A DNA stretch of 64,000 bases from Halomonas smyrnensis AAD6 (GTDB taxonomy: Bacteria; Pseudomonadota; Gammaproteobacteria; Pseudomonadales; Halomonadaceae). The position numbers were made by a program, and so were the translations under genes. The notes under the pieces are model-generated. The model had not been told where the DNA came from. It was given only the letters and a program-made list of their open reading frames with translations, and ran no database searches. The stretch lies in assembly GCF_000265245.1 (NCBI RefSeq), contig NZ_AJKS02000001.1:62001-126000 (forward strand). The letters run 5' to 3'. Below are positions 39,754-48,598 of this stretch, in pieces (the first letter of the stretch is position 1; the number at the start of each line of letters is the position of its first letter).

Positions 39754-41556
39754 ATGATCGATATCGAGCGGGCCCTGCGCGACAAGGCTCCGGGGCTGGC
39801 GGCCCGGCCGCCCTGGCTGTTCGGGCCGCTGGTGGCGGGGCTGCGGCGCCTGGTACACGAACGCGAGATCAACGACTTCCTGGCCCGGCACGGCGAGCTC
39901 GGCTGGTGCGAGTTCATCGACCGGGTGTTCGAGCATCTCGACGTCGGCTACACGCTGTCGTCGAAGGACCGGGAGCAGATCCCCGAGACCGGGCGGGTGG
40001 TGGTGGTCGCCAATCACCCGCTCGGCGCCCTGGACGGCCTGGCGCTGCTGCGCATGGTGGCCGAGGTGCGTCCCGACGTCAGCATCCTGGCCAACGATCT
40101 GCTGCTGCAGCTGGCGCCGCTGTCGGACGTGATCGTGCCGGTGGACAACCTCTCGCGGCGCGGGCTGCGCCGCAGCCTCGCGCGCATGACCGAGGCGCTG
40201 GAGGCGGAGCGGGCGGTGATCGTCTTTCCCGCCGGCGAGGTCTCCCGGGCCGGGCCGCGCGGGGTGCGCGACGGCAGGTGGCACTCGGGTTTCCTGCACG
40301 CCGCGCGGCGCACCAACGCGCCGCTGCTGCCGGTCCACGTTCGCGGCCGCAACTCCTCGCGCTTCTATGCCCTGACCTCGCTGCGCAGCGACGTCGGCAC
40401 GCTGCTGCTGCCCGGGGAGATGTTCCGCCAGCGCGGCCGGCACATCGCCCTGCGGGCCGGCGGGCCGATTCCGCTGGCGCAGTTCGATCGCGACGACCTG
40501 GCCACGCCGGTCAAGCTCAGGCTGCTGCGCAAGCACGTCTATCGGCTGGGGCGCGGCAAGCGCGGCGTGTTCGTCGGCGAGACCGGCATCGCCCGCCCCG
40601 AGCCCCGACAGGCGCTGCGCGAGGAGCTGCGCGACGCCGAGTCGCTGGGCGAGACGGCCGACGGCAAGCGCATCCTGCTGGTCGACAGCCATCCCGACTC
40701 GGCGGTGATGCGCGAGATCGGCCGGCTGCGTGAGGTCGCCTTCCGCCGCGTGGGGGAGGGCAGCGGCCGCAAGCGCGACCTGGACGAGTTCGATGCCTAT
40801 TACCGCCACCTGGTGCTGTGGGACGACCGCGACCTGGAGATCGCCGGCGCCTACCGGCTCGGCGAGGTGGGGCGGATCCTCGAGCGCCACGGCATCGAGG
40901 GGCTCTACAGCGCGACCATCTTCCATCTGGAGCAGGCGCCCTGGGCGCAGTGGCGCCACGGCCTGGAGCTCGGCCGCAGCTTCGTCCAGCCGCGCTACTG
41001 GGGGCGGCGCAGCCTGGACTATCTGTGGGTCGGCCTCGGGGCCTACCTGCGTCGCCATCCCGAGGTGCGCTGGCTGTTCGGGCCGGTGACCCTGCCCAAC
41101 CATCTGCCGCTCCTGGCCAAGGAGCTGCTGGTGAGCTACTACCGCCACTACCACGGGGACGGCGACAGCCGGATACGGCCGCGGGCGCCCTGGCGGCTCT
41201 CGCCGGCCGGGGAGCAGGAGGCGGCGCGGCTGTTTCGCGGTGACGATGCCAAGGAGGACTTCCAGCGCCTGCGCCACGGGCTGCAGGCGCTGGGGGCCGG
41301 CGTGCCGGCCCTCTACAAGCAGTACACGGAGGTCACCGAGCCCGGCGGCACGCGTTTTCTGGCCTTCGGCGTGGACACCGCCTTCGGCTACTGCACCGAC
41401 GGCCTGGTGGCGGTGGACCTGGCGCGCCTGAAGCCGGAGAAGCGGGCGCGCTATATCGGCGCGGAGGGCGAGGTGGGCAGCGCCGGGCGGGCGGCCTCAG
41501 GCGGCGTCGGGGTCGAGGGTCTCGAGGCGCCCCTTGAGGCGGGAGGTGAGCGCTGA
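39754..41556 (+). CDS. Fused PlsC-type and OlsB/GNAT-type acyltransferase (OlsF-like)
   Basis: A 600-residue two-domain protein. The N-terminal half (about 60-260) is a lysophospholipid acyltransferase: NHPLGALDG gives the catalytic His88 and Asp94, and FPAGEVSRAGPRG is the acyl-acceptor motif. The C-terminal half (about 290-520) is a GNAT domain of the OlsB/hemolysin type, with FDAYYRHLVLWDDRD, GAYRLGEVGRI and the FVQPRYWGRRSLDYLW segment. OlsF of Serratia has this architecture and makes ornithine lipids by both N- and O-acylation. Substrate here is inferred. Its last 60 bases overlap the convergent yigZ. GAGGAGGGGA is the ribosome site. It stands alone, without a clear operon partner. Confidence 0.7.
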   Translation: MIDIERALRDKAPGLAARPPWLFGPLVAGLRRLVHEREINDFLARHGELGWCEFIDRVFEHLDVGYTLSSKDREQIPETGRVVVVANHPLGALDGLALLRMVAEVRPDVSILANDLLLQLAPLSDVIVPVDNLSRRGLRRSLARMTEALEAERAVIVFPAGEVSRAGPRGVRDGRWHSGFLHAARRTNAPLLPVHVRGRNSSRFYALTSLRSDVGTLLLPGEMFRQRGRHIALRAGGPIPLAQFDRDDLATPVKLRLLRKHVYRLGRGKRGVFVGETGIARPEPRQALREELRDAESLGETADGKRILLVDSHPDSAVMREIGRLREVAFRRVGEGSGRKRDLDEFDAYYRHLVLWDDRDLEIAGAYRLGEVGRILERHGIEGLYSATIFHLEQAPWAQWRHGLELGRSFVQPRYWGRRSLDYLWVGLGAYLRRHPEVRWLFGPVTLPNHLPLLAKELLVSYYRHYHGDGDSRIRPRAPWRLSPAGEQEAARLFRGDDAKEDFQRLRHGLQALGAGVPALYKQYTEVTEPGGTRFLAFGVDTAFGYCTDGLVAVDLARLKPEKRARYIGAEGEVGSAGRAASGGVGVEGLEAPLEAGGER

Positions 41557-42123
41557 GAGATCACGCTCGGTATCCCGGGGCCAGCCCAGCGTCAGCACCA
41601 CGCCGTCGGCGGCGTAGTCGGCGGCGTCCACCGGGATGTCGCGCTCGGCGCACCAGGCCCGGGCCTGGGCCTCGCCGGCGAAGTCGACCTTCAGCCGCAG
41701 CGGGTCGCGCTCGGTGACCTCGCGGGTCGGCAGGGTCTCCAGCGCCTCGTTCACCGCCTGGCCGTAGGCTCGCGCCAGGCCGCCGGTGCCGAGCTTGGTG
41801 CCGCCGAAGTAGCGGGTTACCACGCAGCCCGCCTGGCCGATGCCGGCGCCTTCCAGCACCTGATACATCGGCCGGCCGGCGGTGCCGCCGGGCTCGCCGT
41901 CGTCGGAGAAGCCGATGGCGTTCTGTTCGCCGGGCGGGCCGGCGATGAAGGCGCTGCAGTGGTGGCTGGCGTTGGGATGCGCGCGCCGGGCCTCGGCCAG
42001 CAGCGCCTCGAAGGCGGCGGTATCCGGGGCATGGCAGACCCAGGCGATGAAGCGGCTCCTCTCCACCTCGAGCTCGGTCTCGCGCCACTCGCCGGCGGGC
42101 AGGTCGGGAACGGGGTAGCGCAT
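41497..42123 (-). CDS. yigZ: IMPACT/YigZ family protein
   Basis: A 208-residue protein with the UPF0029/IMPACT fold: RSRFIAWVCHAP, HPNASHHCSAFIAG, GFSDDGEPGGTAGRPM, VVTRYFGGTKLGTGGLARAYG, then a small C-terminal ferredoxin-like domain. E. coli YigZ has no settled function; the eukaryotic IMPACT homologue modulates GCN2. The start is the ATG at 42121-42123, overlapping the stop of the next upstream gene by one base. Its 3' end overlaps the acyltransferase gene by 60 bases. Confidence 0.9.
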   Translation of the reverse strand: MRYPVPDLPAGEWRETELEVERSRFIAWVCHAPDTAAFEALLAEARRAHPNASHHCSAFIAGPPGEQNAIGFSDDGEPGGTAGRPMYQVLEGAGIGQAGCVVTRYFGGTKLGTGGLARAYGQAVNEALETLPTREVTERDPLRLKVDFAGEAQARAWCAERDIPVDAADYAADGVVLTLGWPRDTERDLSALTSRLKGRLETLDPDAA

Positions 42124-42590
42124 CAGGCGGCCAGGTCCGTCTGGCGCACCACGCCCATCACCAGCCCCAGCACCTGGATATCGCTGTTCTTCAGGTGAAT
42201 GGGTGGCATGGCCTCGTTGGCCGGCTGCAGGCGCACGCCGGACTTCTCGATGTAGAGCTTCTTCAGGGTGACCTCCTGGTCATTGATCATCACCACCGCG
42301 GTCTCGCCGTTCTCGGCGCTCTCGCGACGTTCGATGATGATCACATCCCCGTCGAAGATGTTGCAATCGATCATCGAGTTGCCGCGCACGCGCAGCGCAT
42401 AGGTGTTGCGCTTGACCATGCGCCTCGGCACCTCGACGCTGCCGGCATCGATGCAGGCGTCGATGGGCACGCCGGCGGCGACGCTGCCCAGCAGCGGCAC
42501 CTCCACCAGGTCGCGGTCATCGAGCGGGGCCCAGGATTCGGCGATGGGCAGATTGGGCTGGCGGAGCAGGTACTGGGGGGCGAGTGACAT
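42123..42590 (-). CDS. S24 family LexA/UmuD-like autopeptidase without a DNA-binding domain
   Basis: A 155-residue protein made only of the LexA catalytic domain. VPLLGSVAAGVP contains the Ala39-Gly40 cleavage bond, RGNSMID the nucleophile Ser72 and EVTLKKLY the general-base Lys110. LexA (about 200 residues) has a helix-turn-helix of about 70 residues first; here only 30 residues precede the cleavage region, and the frame upstream is antisense to ccmA and cannot supply one. UmuD has the same domain plan, but no umuC is adjacent. A SOS box and strong promoter lie upstream (42614-42668). The start has GGGAG nine bases upstream. It is probably SOS-induced and RecA-cleaved; the role (UmuD-like manager or antirepressor) is unknown. 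Confidence 0.8.
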   Translation of the reverse strand: MSLAPQYLLRQPNLPIAESWAPLDDRDLVEVPLLGSVAAGVPIDACIDAGSVEVPRRMVKRNTYALRVRGNSMIDCNIFDGDVIIIERRESAENGETAVVMINDQEVTLKKLYIEKSGVRLQPANEAMPPIHLKNSDIQVLGLVMGVVRQTDLAA

Positions 42591-42613
42591 GCGCGGCATC
42601 TCCCGTCGGCGGT

Positions 42614-42633
42614 GACTGTTGATACATACAGTA
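42614..42633 (-). promoter_or_regulatory. SOS (LexA) box of the LexA/UmuD-like gene
   Basis: CTGT-N8-ACAG is exact (42616-42631) with flanking bases that extend the palindrome. It lies immediately downstream of the -10 of a clear promoter, so LexA would cover the transcription start. Confidence 0.9.
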
Positions 42634-42640
42634 CTTGGCC

Positions 42641-42668
42641 AGCATAGCAGGCGGTCGATATCTGGCAA
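42641..42668 (-). promoter_or_regulatory. Promoter of the LexA/UmuD-like gene
   Basis: On the minus strand TTGCCA (42663-42668) and TATGCT (42641-42646) are 16 bases apart, with TG before the -10. Confidence 0.7.
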
Positions 42669-42792
42669 GGGCGACCTTTCCACGCGGCCGTGATGCAGGT
42701 CAGGCGCACCGGCCGTGGCCCGGGCGTCGGCTGGCGATGAAAACCCTTTCCGTGTAGAGTGCCGGCCATGTGATCCGCGCCTGGAGAGTGCC

Positions 42793-43437
42793 TTGAGCCT
42801 GCGCCTGAACGCCCGCCGGCTGGCCTGTGAACGTGACGACCGCTGGCTGTTTCGCGATCTCGATCTGGAGATCCGCGCCGGCGAGATCCTGCGCGTCGAG
42901 GGCCCCAACGGCAGCGGCAAGACCACTCTGCTCAAGATCCTCTCCGGCCAGCTGATGGATCACGAGGGCGAGGTGCTGTGGAACGGCATCCCGCTGCGCC
43001 GGGCGCGGCGCGACTTCCTCGCCAGCCTGCTGTATCTGGGCCATGCCCCGGGGGTGAAGGCGGCGCTGACGCCGCTGGAGAACCTCGCCTGGTATCAGGC
43101 GCTGGCCGGCGAGCACGGCGATGAGGCAGCGCGCCTGGCGGCGCTCGCGCGGGTCGGCCTGGCCGGCTTCGAGGACCTGCCCGCCGCCCAGCTGTCCGCG
43201 GGGCAGCAGCGTCGCGTGGCCCTGGCGCGGCTGGAGCTGACGCCGCGCCCGCTGTGGGTGCTCGACGAGCCCTTCACGGCCATCGACCGCGACGGCGTGG
43301 CCGCCCTCGAGGCGCGCCTCGAGGCGCACACCGCCCGCGGCGGCAGCGTGCTGGTCACCACGCACCACGCGCTGCGGGCCTCGACGCGCCTGCGCCGCCT
43401 GACGCTGGGCGAGGGAGGCGGCGATGTCGCGCGCTGA
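42793..43437 (+). CDS. ccmA: Heme exporter ATP-binding protein CcmA
   Basis: The ATPase of the CcmABCD complex, which releases heme-loaded CcmE for cytochrome c maturation. The 214 residues show Walker A GPNGSGKTTLLK, the signature LSAGQQRRVALARLEL and Walker B LWVLDEPFTAID. The start is a TTG with GGAG six bases upstream, giving SLRLNARRLACERDDRWLF; an in-frame ATG at 42715 would overlap the promoter and lacks a ribosome site. Its 3' end overlaps ccmB by 14 bases. Confidence 0.92.
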   Translation: MSLRLNARRLACERDDRWLFRDLDLEIRAGEILRVEGPNGSGKTTLLKILSGQLMDHEGEVLWNGIPLRRARRDFLASLLYLGHAPGVKAALTPLENLAWYQALAGEHGDEAARLAALARVGLAGFEDLPAAQLSAGQQRRVALARLELTPRPLWVLDEPFTAIDRDGVAALEARLEAHTARGGSVLVTTHHALRASTRLRRLTLGEGGGDVAR

Positions 43438-44155
43438 CTCGCGGTCGACGCCGTTGCCCGAGGCCGGGGAGCCGGCCGACGGGCTCGCGGTCGCCTGGCG
43501 GGCGACGCTGCATCGCGATCTGGTGCTGCGGCTGCGTCGCCCCGGCGAGGTGCTGAACCCGCTGGCGTTCTTCGCCCTGGTGATCACCCTGTTTCCGATC
43601 GGCATCTCGCCGGAGGCCCCGCTGCTGGCGACCATCGCCCCGGGCCTGCTGTGGGTGGCGGCGCTGCTGGCGGCGCTGCTGTCGCTGGACGGCGTGTTCC
43701 GCGACGATGCCGAGGACGGCAGCCTGGAACAGCTGCTGCTGTCGCCCCAGCCGCTGCCGGTGCTGGCGCTGGCCAAGGTGGCGGCGCACTGGCTGCTGAC
43801 CGGCCTGCCGCTGGCGCTGATGGCGCCGCTGCTGGGCGTGATGCTGTCGCTGCCGGCGGGCAGCTACGGCGTGCTGGCGCTGTCGCTGGCGCTGGGCAGC
43901 GCCAGCCTGAGCCTGATCGGGGCCATCGGCGCCGCGCTCACCGTGGGCGTGGCCCGCGGCGGGGTGCTGCTCTCGCTGCTGGTGCTGCCGCTCTACATCC
44001 CGGTGCTGATCTTCGGCGCCGGCGCCGTGCAGTCGGCGATCCTCGGCGGCGGCGTGACGGCCCATCTGGCCATCCTCGGCGCCCTGCTGGCGGCGTCGCT
44101 GATCTTCGCGCCCTTCGCGATCGCGGCGGCGCTGCGCATCAGTCTCAACGGTTGA
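43424..44155 (+). CDS. ccmB: Heme exporter membrane protein CcmB
   Basis: The permease partner of CcmA; 243 residues with six predicted transmembrane helices. The N-terminal cytoplasmic part includes the charged [19 protein letters not shown] typical of the family, and [20 protein letters not shown] is the conserved cytoplasmic loop. It is a little longer at the N-terminus than usual (about 220 residues), so the start could be internal. Confidence 0.93.
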   Translation: MSRADSRSTPLPEAGEPADGLAVAWRATLHRDLVLRLRRPGEVLNPLAFFALVITLFPIGISPEAPLLATIAPGLLWVAALLAALLSLDGVFRDDAEDGSLEQLLLSPQPLPVLALAKVAAHWLLTGLPLALMAPLLGVMLSLPAGSYGVLALSLALGSASLSLIGAIGAALTVGVARGGVLLSLLVLPLYIPVLIFGAGAVQSAILGGGVTAHLAILGALLAASLIFAPFAIAAALRISLNG

Positions 44156-44168
44156 GGAATCGACTGCC

Positions 44169-44909
44169 ATGTGGGCCTTCCTTCACAAGCTCGGCTCCCC
44201 CAAGGAGTTCTACGCCATCACCGCGCGCTGGCTCACGCCGCTGTGGCTGGCGGCGGTGGCGCTGATCCTGGCCGGTGGCGTCTGGGGGCTGGCCTTCGCG
44301 CCCGCCGACTACCAGCAGGGCAACAGCTTCCGCATCATCTACGTCCACGTGCCGGCGGCCTTCCTCGCCCAGTCGATCTTCGTCGCCATGGCCGCGGCCG
44401 GGCTGGTGTTCATGGTGTGGAAGATCAAGCTGGCCGACATGGCGGCGGCGATGATGGCGCCGCTCGGCGCCGGCATGACCTTCGTGGCGCTGTTCTCCGG
44501 GGCCGTGTGGGGCGTGCCCACCTGGGGCACCTGGTGGCAGTGGGACGCCCGGCTGACCTCGATGCTGATCCTGTTCTTCCTCTATATCGGCGTGATCGCC
44601 CTGCGCGGCGCCTTCGTCAGCCGCGAAGGCGGCGCCCGGGCGGCCTCGGTGCTGGCCATGGTGGGGGTGATCAACATCCCGATCATCAAGTTCTCGGTGG
44701 ACTGGTGGTACACCCTCCACCAGCCGGCCAGCTTCTCGATCACCGAGAAGCCGGCCATGCCGGCCGAGATGTGGCTGCCGCTGCTGCTGATGGTGCTGGG
44801 CTTCTACGCGTTCTTCATCGCCGTGACCCTGACCCGCACCCGCAGCGAGATCCTGCGCCGCGAGTCGTCCAAGCGCTGGGTGCGCGCGCTGGTCGAGGAG
44901 GGGCGCTGA
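44169..44909 (+). CDS. ccmC: Heme exporter protein CcmC
   Basis: Loads heme onto CcmE in the periplasm. It has 246 residues with six transmembrane helices and the tryptophan-rich signature [20 protein letters not shown] of the heme-handling WWD domain. The heme-binding histidines are in YVHVPAAF and STLHQP-like positions (WYTLHQPAS). ccmD starts within its stop codon. Confidence 0.95.
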   Translation: MWAFLHKLGSPKEFYAITARWLTPLWLAAVALILAGGVWGLAFAPADYQQGNSFRIIYVHVPAAFLAQSIFVAMAAAGLVFMVWKIKLADMAAAMMAPLGAGMTFVALFSGAVWGVPTWGTWWQWDARLTSMLILFFLYIGVIALRGAFVSREGGARAASVLAMVGVINIPIIKFSVDWWYTLHQPASFSITEKPAMPAEMWLPLLLMVLGFYAFFIAVTLTRTRSEILRRESSKRWVRALVEEGR

Positions 44910-45127
44910 TGGCCTTCGAGTCGCTGTCCGCATTTCTCGCCATGGGCGGCCACGCGCCCTATGTCTGGAGCGCCTACGGCGCCACCGCCGCGCTGCTGCT
45001 GGTCGTGGGCTGGCACGCCCGGGCCGAGCGCCGCCGGGTGCGGCGCGACCTCGAGCGCCGGGCCCGCCGCGAGCGGCGCCAGGCCGAGGCGGCCGACGCT
45101 TCCCACGATGAGAGGGTGTCCCGATGA
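44909..45127 (+). CDS. ccmD: Heme exporter protein CcmD
   Basis: A small membrane protein (72 residues) that stabilises the CcmABC-CcmE complex. It has one helix ([19 protein letters not shown], about residues 19-37) and a strongly basic cytoplasmic tail ([20 protein letters not shown]). It is too short for long-ORF listings; the longer overlapping frame starting at 44171 is a shadow. It overlaps ccmC by one base and ccmE by four. Confidence 0.92.
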   Translation: MAFESLSAFLAMGGHAPYVWSAYGATAALLLVVGWHARAERRRVRRDLERRARRERRQAEAADASHDERVSR

Positions 45128-45612
45128 GAGCCAAGCGCAAGCAGAGACTCTACGCCATCCTGGGGCTGGTCGCGCTGGCCGCCATCGCCGTGGGCCTGAC
45201 GCTCTACGCCCTGCGCAGCAACATCAACCTGTTCTTCAGCCCGGTGCAGATCGCCGAGGGCCAGGCCCCGCTGGAGCGCTCGATCCGCGCCGGCGGCATG
45301 GTCAAGGCAGGCAGCGTGGCCCGGGACCCGGACAGCCTCGACGTCGCCTTCACCGTCACCGACTATGTCGAGGACCTCGAGGTGCGCTACAGCGGCATCC
45401 TGCCCGACCTGTTCCGCGAGGGGCAGGGCGTGGTGGTGGTGGGCGAGCTGCAGCCGGCAGGCTGGCTGCGGGCCGACAAGGTGCTGGCCAAGCACGACGA
45501 GAACTACATGCCCCCCGAGGTCGCCCAGGCCCTGGAAGACGCCGGCTATGCGCCGGAGGACTATCAGGACAAGGCCGCCGAGATGAGGCAACGGCTCGAG
45601 GCCGAGGACTGA
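45124..45612 (+). CDS. ccmE: Periplasmic heme chaperone CcmE
   Basis: Binds heme covalently and passes it to CcmF. The 162 residues include an N-terminal membrane anchor (about 8-28), an OB-fold domain ([22 protein letters not shown]) and the heme-binding motif [10 protein letters not shown] with His124 and a nearby Tyr. It starts in an ATGA overlap with ccmD. Confidence 0.96.
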   Translation: MRAKRKQRLYAILGLVALAAIAVGLTLYALRSNINLFFSPVQIAEGQAPLERSIRAGGMVKAGSVARDPDSLDVAFTVTDYVEDLEVRYSGILPDLFREGQGVVVVGELQPAGWLRADKVLAKHDENYMPPEVAQALEDAGYAPEDYQDKAAEMRQRLEAED

Positions 45613-45624
45613 CCCGGAGACGCC

Positions 45625-47616
45625 ATGCTGACCCCGCTGATCCCCGAAATCGGCCACTTCGCGCTGATCATCGCGCTGCTGATGGCCGCCCTGCAGGCCA
45701 GCGTGCCGCTGGCCGGGGCGGCGACGCGTCGGCCGCTGTGGATGGCCTATGCCCGGCCCATGGCCGCCGGCCAGTTCCTGTTCCTGGTCGTCGCCTACGC
45801 CTGCCTGACCGCGAGCTTCCTGCTCGACGACTTCAGCGTGTCCACCGTGGCCGAGAACTCCAACTCGCTGCTGCCCTGGTACTACAAGGCTAGCGCGGTG
45901 TGGGGCAACCACGAGGGCTCGGTGCTGCTGTGGAGCCTGATCCTCGGCGTCTGGACCTTCGCCGTCAGCCGCTTCTCCCGCGAGCTGCCCCGCGACATGC
46001 TGGCCCGGGTGCTGGGCGTGATGGGGCTGGTCTCCACCGGCTTTTTGACCTTCGTGCTGGTGACCTCCAACCCCTTCGCGCGGCTGCTGCCCAACCCGCC
46101 CGCCGACGGCGCCGATCTGAATCCGCTGCTGCAGGACATCGGCCTGATCATCCACCCGCCGATGCTCTACATGGGCTACGTGGGCTTCTCGGTGGTGTTC
46201 GCCTTCGCCATCGCGGCGCTGCTCGGCGGCCGCCTGGACGCCGCCTGGACCCGCTGGGCGCGGCCCTGGACCAACGTCGCCTGGGCCTTCCTCTCGGTGG
46301 GCATCGCGCTGGGTAGCTGGTGGGCCTACTACGAGCTGGGCTGGGGCGGCTGGTGGTTCTGGGACCCGGTGGAGAACGCCTCGCTGCTGCCGTGGCTGGC
46401 CGGCACCGCGCTGATCCACTCGCTGGCGGTGACCGAGAAGCGCGGCGCCTTCAAGAGCTGGACGGTGCTGCTGGCGATCTCCACCTTCTCGCTGTCGCTG
46501 CTGGGCACCTTCCTGGTGCGCTCCGGGGTGCTGACCTCGGTGCACGCCTTCGCCAACGACCCCTCCCGGGGGCTGTTCATCCTGGCGCTGCTGGGCCTCA
46601 CCGTGGGCGCCTCGCTGCTGCTGTTCGCGGTTCGCGCCCCCCGGGTCAGCCAGCGGGCCGGCTTCACCTGGCTGTCCCGCGACGCCCTGCTGCTGGTCAA
46701 CAACATCCTGCTGGTGATCATGACGGTCACCGTGCTGCTCGGCACCGTCTATCCGCTGCTGCTCGATGCCCTGGACCTCGGCAAGATCAGCGTCGGCCCG
46801 CCCTACTTCAACGCCCTGTTCGTGCCGCTGACGGTGATCCTGTGCCTGTTCATGGGCATCGGCCCGCTGGCCAACTGGAAGCGCACCCGGCCCCGCGAGC
46901 TGGTCCGCCGGGTGTGGCTCGCCGGCGGCGTGGCGCTGATCATCGGCCTGCTGGCGCCGCTGCTCCACGGCGGCGAGTGGAACCTCAAGGTCACGCTGGG
47001 GCTGGTGGCGGCGCTGTGGGTGGTGCTGCCGCTGGTGCGCGACCTGTGGACGAAGAGCCACCATAGCGAGGGGCGCCTGGCCGGCCTGCGGCGGCTGTCG
47101 CTGGCCCACTGGGGCATGGTGCTGGGCCACCTGGGCCTGGCGGTGACCATCGTCGGCGTCACCGTGGTGTCGAACTACGCCGTGGAGCGCAACGTGCGCA
47201 TGGCGGTGGGCGACAGCGTCGAGGTGGGCGGCTACACCTTCGCCATGACCGACCTCGGCCATCGCCGCGGGCCCAACTTCGTCGCCGACACGGCGCGCCT
47301 CGAGGTGCGTCGCGGCGACCGCGAGCGCGGCTTCGCCATGACCCCGGAGAAGCGCGTCTATATCGCCCGCGGCATGCCGATGACCGATGTGGCGCTGCGC
47401 CCCGGGTTATTCCGCGATCTCTACGTGGCCATGGGCGAGGACCTGGGCGACGGCAGCTGGGCGCTGCGCATCCAGGTCAAGCCCTTCGTGCGGTGGTTGT
47501 GGCTGGGCGCGCTGCTGATGGCGCTGGGCGGCGTGCTGGCGGTGGTCGATCGCCGCTACCGGCGCGCGGCCACCGCGCCCGACCCCGAACGCCACGCCCG
47601 GGAGGTGAACGCATGA
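45625..47616 (+). CDS. ccmF: Cytochrome c-type biogenesis protein CcmF
   Basis: The heme lyase subunit that attaches heme to apocytochrome c. It has 663 residues with about 14-15 membrane segments, the WWD signature GWGGWWFWDPVENASLLPWL (about residues 236-255) and the periplasmic loop histidines. It overlaps ccmG by four bases (ATGA). Confidence 0.96.
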   Translation: MLTPLIPEIGHFALIIALLMAALQASVPLAGAATRRPLWMAYARPMAAGQFLFLVVAYACLTASFLLDDFSVSTVAENSNSLLPWYYKASAVWGNHEGSVLLWSLILGVWTFAVSRFSRELPRDMLARVLGVMGLVSTGFLTFVLVTSNPFARLLPNPPADGADLNPLLQDIGLIIHPPMLYMGYVGFSVVFAFAIAALLGGRLDAAWTRWARPWTNVAWAFLSVGIALGSWWAYYELGWGGWWFWDPVENASLLPWLAGTALIHSLAVTEKRGAFKSWTVLLAISTFSLSLLGTFLVRSGVLTSVHAFANDPSRGLFILALLGLTVGASLLLFAVRAPRVSQRAGFTWLSRDALLLVNNILLVIMTVTVLLGTVYPLLLDALDLGKISVGPPYFNALFVPLTVILCLFMGIGPLANWKRTRPRELVRRVWLAGGVALIIGLLAPLLHGGEWNLKVTLGLVAALWVVLPLVRDLWTKSHHSEGRLAGLRRLSLAHWGMVLGHLGLAVTIVGVTVVSNYAVERNVRMAVGDSVEVGGYTFAMTDLGHRRGPNFVADTARLEVRRGDRERGFAMTPEKRVYIARGMPMTDVALRPGLFRDLYVAMGEDLGDGSWALRIQVKPFVRWLWLGALLMALGGVLAVVDRRYRRAATAPDPERHAREVNA

Positions 47617-48143
47617 CGCGTCGTCTGTTGCTGCTGCTGCCGCTGGCCGGCTTCCTGGTGCTGGCGGTGTTCCTCTACCGCGGGCTGTCGATCGATCCCG
47701 CCGAGCGCGACTCGGCGCTGATGGCCGAGCCCTTCCCGGCCTTCACGCTCACCACCCTGGCAGACCCCGAGCGAAGCCTCGACGAATCGCTGCTGAAGGG
47801 GCGGGTCACCCTGGTCAACGTCTGGGGCGAGTGGTGCCCGACCTGCAAGCAGGAGATGCCCCAGCTGCTCGAGCTGGCCGACCGCGGCGTGCGCCTGGTC
47901 GGGGTCGACTACAAGGACACCCGCGAGAAGGGCCGCGAGTTCCTGTCCGAGTTCGGCAACCCCTTCGAGGTCAACCTGTTCGATCCCGAGGGCAGCCTGG
48001 GCTTCGATCTCGGTGTCTACGGCGCGCCGGAGACCTTCCTGGTCGACGCCGAGGGGGTGATCCGCTATCACCACACCGGCTACATCACGCCCCAGGACGT
48101 CGAGCGGGTGATCCTGCCGGAGGTGGCGACATGGCAGGACTGA
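47613..48143 (+). CDS. ccmG: Thiol:disulfide interchange protein CcmG/DsbE
   Basis: A membrane-anchored thioredoxin-like reductant for apocytochrome c cysteines. The 176 residues have an N-terminal anchor (LLLLLPLAGFLVLAVFLY) and the active site WCPTC (Cys75 and Cys78) preceded by the family-specific NVWGEW. The cis-Pro is in GAPETF. The start lies in an ATGA overlap with ccmF. Its 3' end overlaps ccmH by 13 bases. Confidence 0.96.
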   Translation: MTRRLLLLLPLAGFLVLAVFLYRGLSIDPAERDSALMAEPFPAFTLTTLADPERSLDESLLKGRVTLVNVWGEWCPTCKQEMPQLLELADRGVRLVGVDYKDTREKGREFLSEFGNPFEVNLFDPEGSLGFDLGVYGAPETFLVDAEGVIRYHHTGYITPQDVERVILPEVATWQD

Positions 48144-48598
48144 TCCGTGCGCTGCTGATGCTGGCGCTGCTGGCGCCGGCCCTGGCGCAGGCCGCCATCG
48201 AGGTGCGCGACTTCGACGATCCGGTGATGCGCGAGCGCTTCGAGTCGCTGACCGCGACCCTGCGCTGCCCCAAGTGCCAGAACCAGGCGATCGGCGACTC
48301 CGACTCGCCGATCGCCGGCGACATGCGCGAGCGCGTCCATGAACAGCTGCAGGCGGGGCGCTCCGACAAGGAGATCCTCGACTTCATGGTGCGCCGCTTC
48401 GGCGACTACGTGCTCTACAACCCGCGCCTCGAGGGCCGCACCCTGCTGCTGTGGGGGCTGCCCGCGGCCCTGGTGCTGGGCGGCGGCCTGCTGGTGGCGC
48501 TGCTGGTTCGCGCGCGCCGGCGCGCCTCGGCCGGCCGGCTCTCCGACGAGGAACGCGCCCGGCTGGACGCCCTGCTCGAGCGGGAGGATGACCGATGA
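48131..48598 (+). CDS. ccmH: Cytochrome c-type biogenesis protein CcmH (CcmL type)
   Basis: A membrane-anchored oxidoreductase that works with CcmG on apocytochrome c. The 155 residues have a signal peptide, the redox motif LRCPKCQNQ (Cys46 and Cys49), and a transmembrane helix (about 105-125). It corresponds to the N-terminal half of E. coli CcmH; the TPR half is the separate ccmI that follows. Confidence 0.95.
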   Translation: MAGLIRALLMLALLAPALAQAAIEVRDFDDPVMRERFESLTATLRCPKCQNQAIGDSDSPIAGDMRERVHEQLQAGRSDKEILDFMVRRFGDYVLYNPRLEGRTLLLWGLPAALVLGGGLLVALLVRARRRASAGRLSDEERARLDALLEREDDR

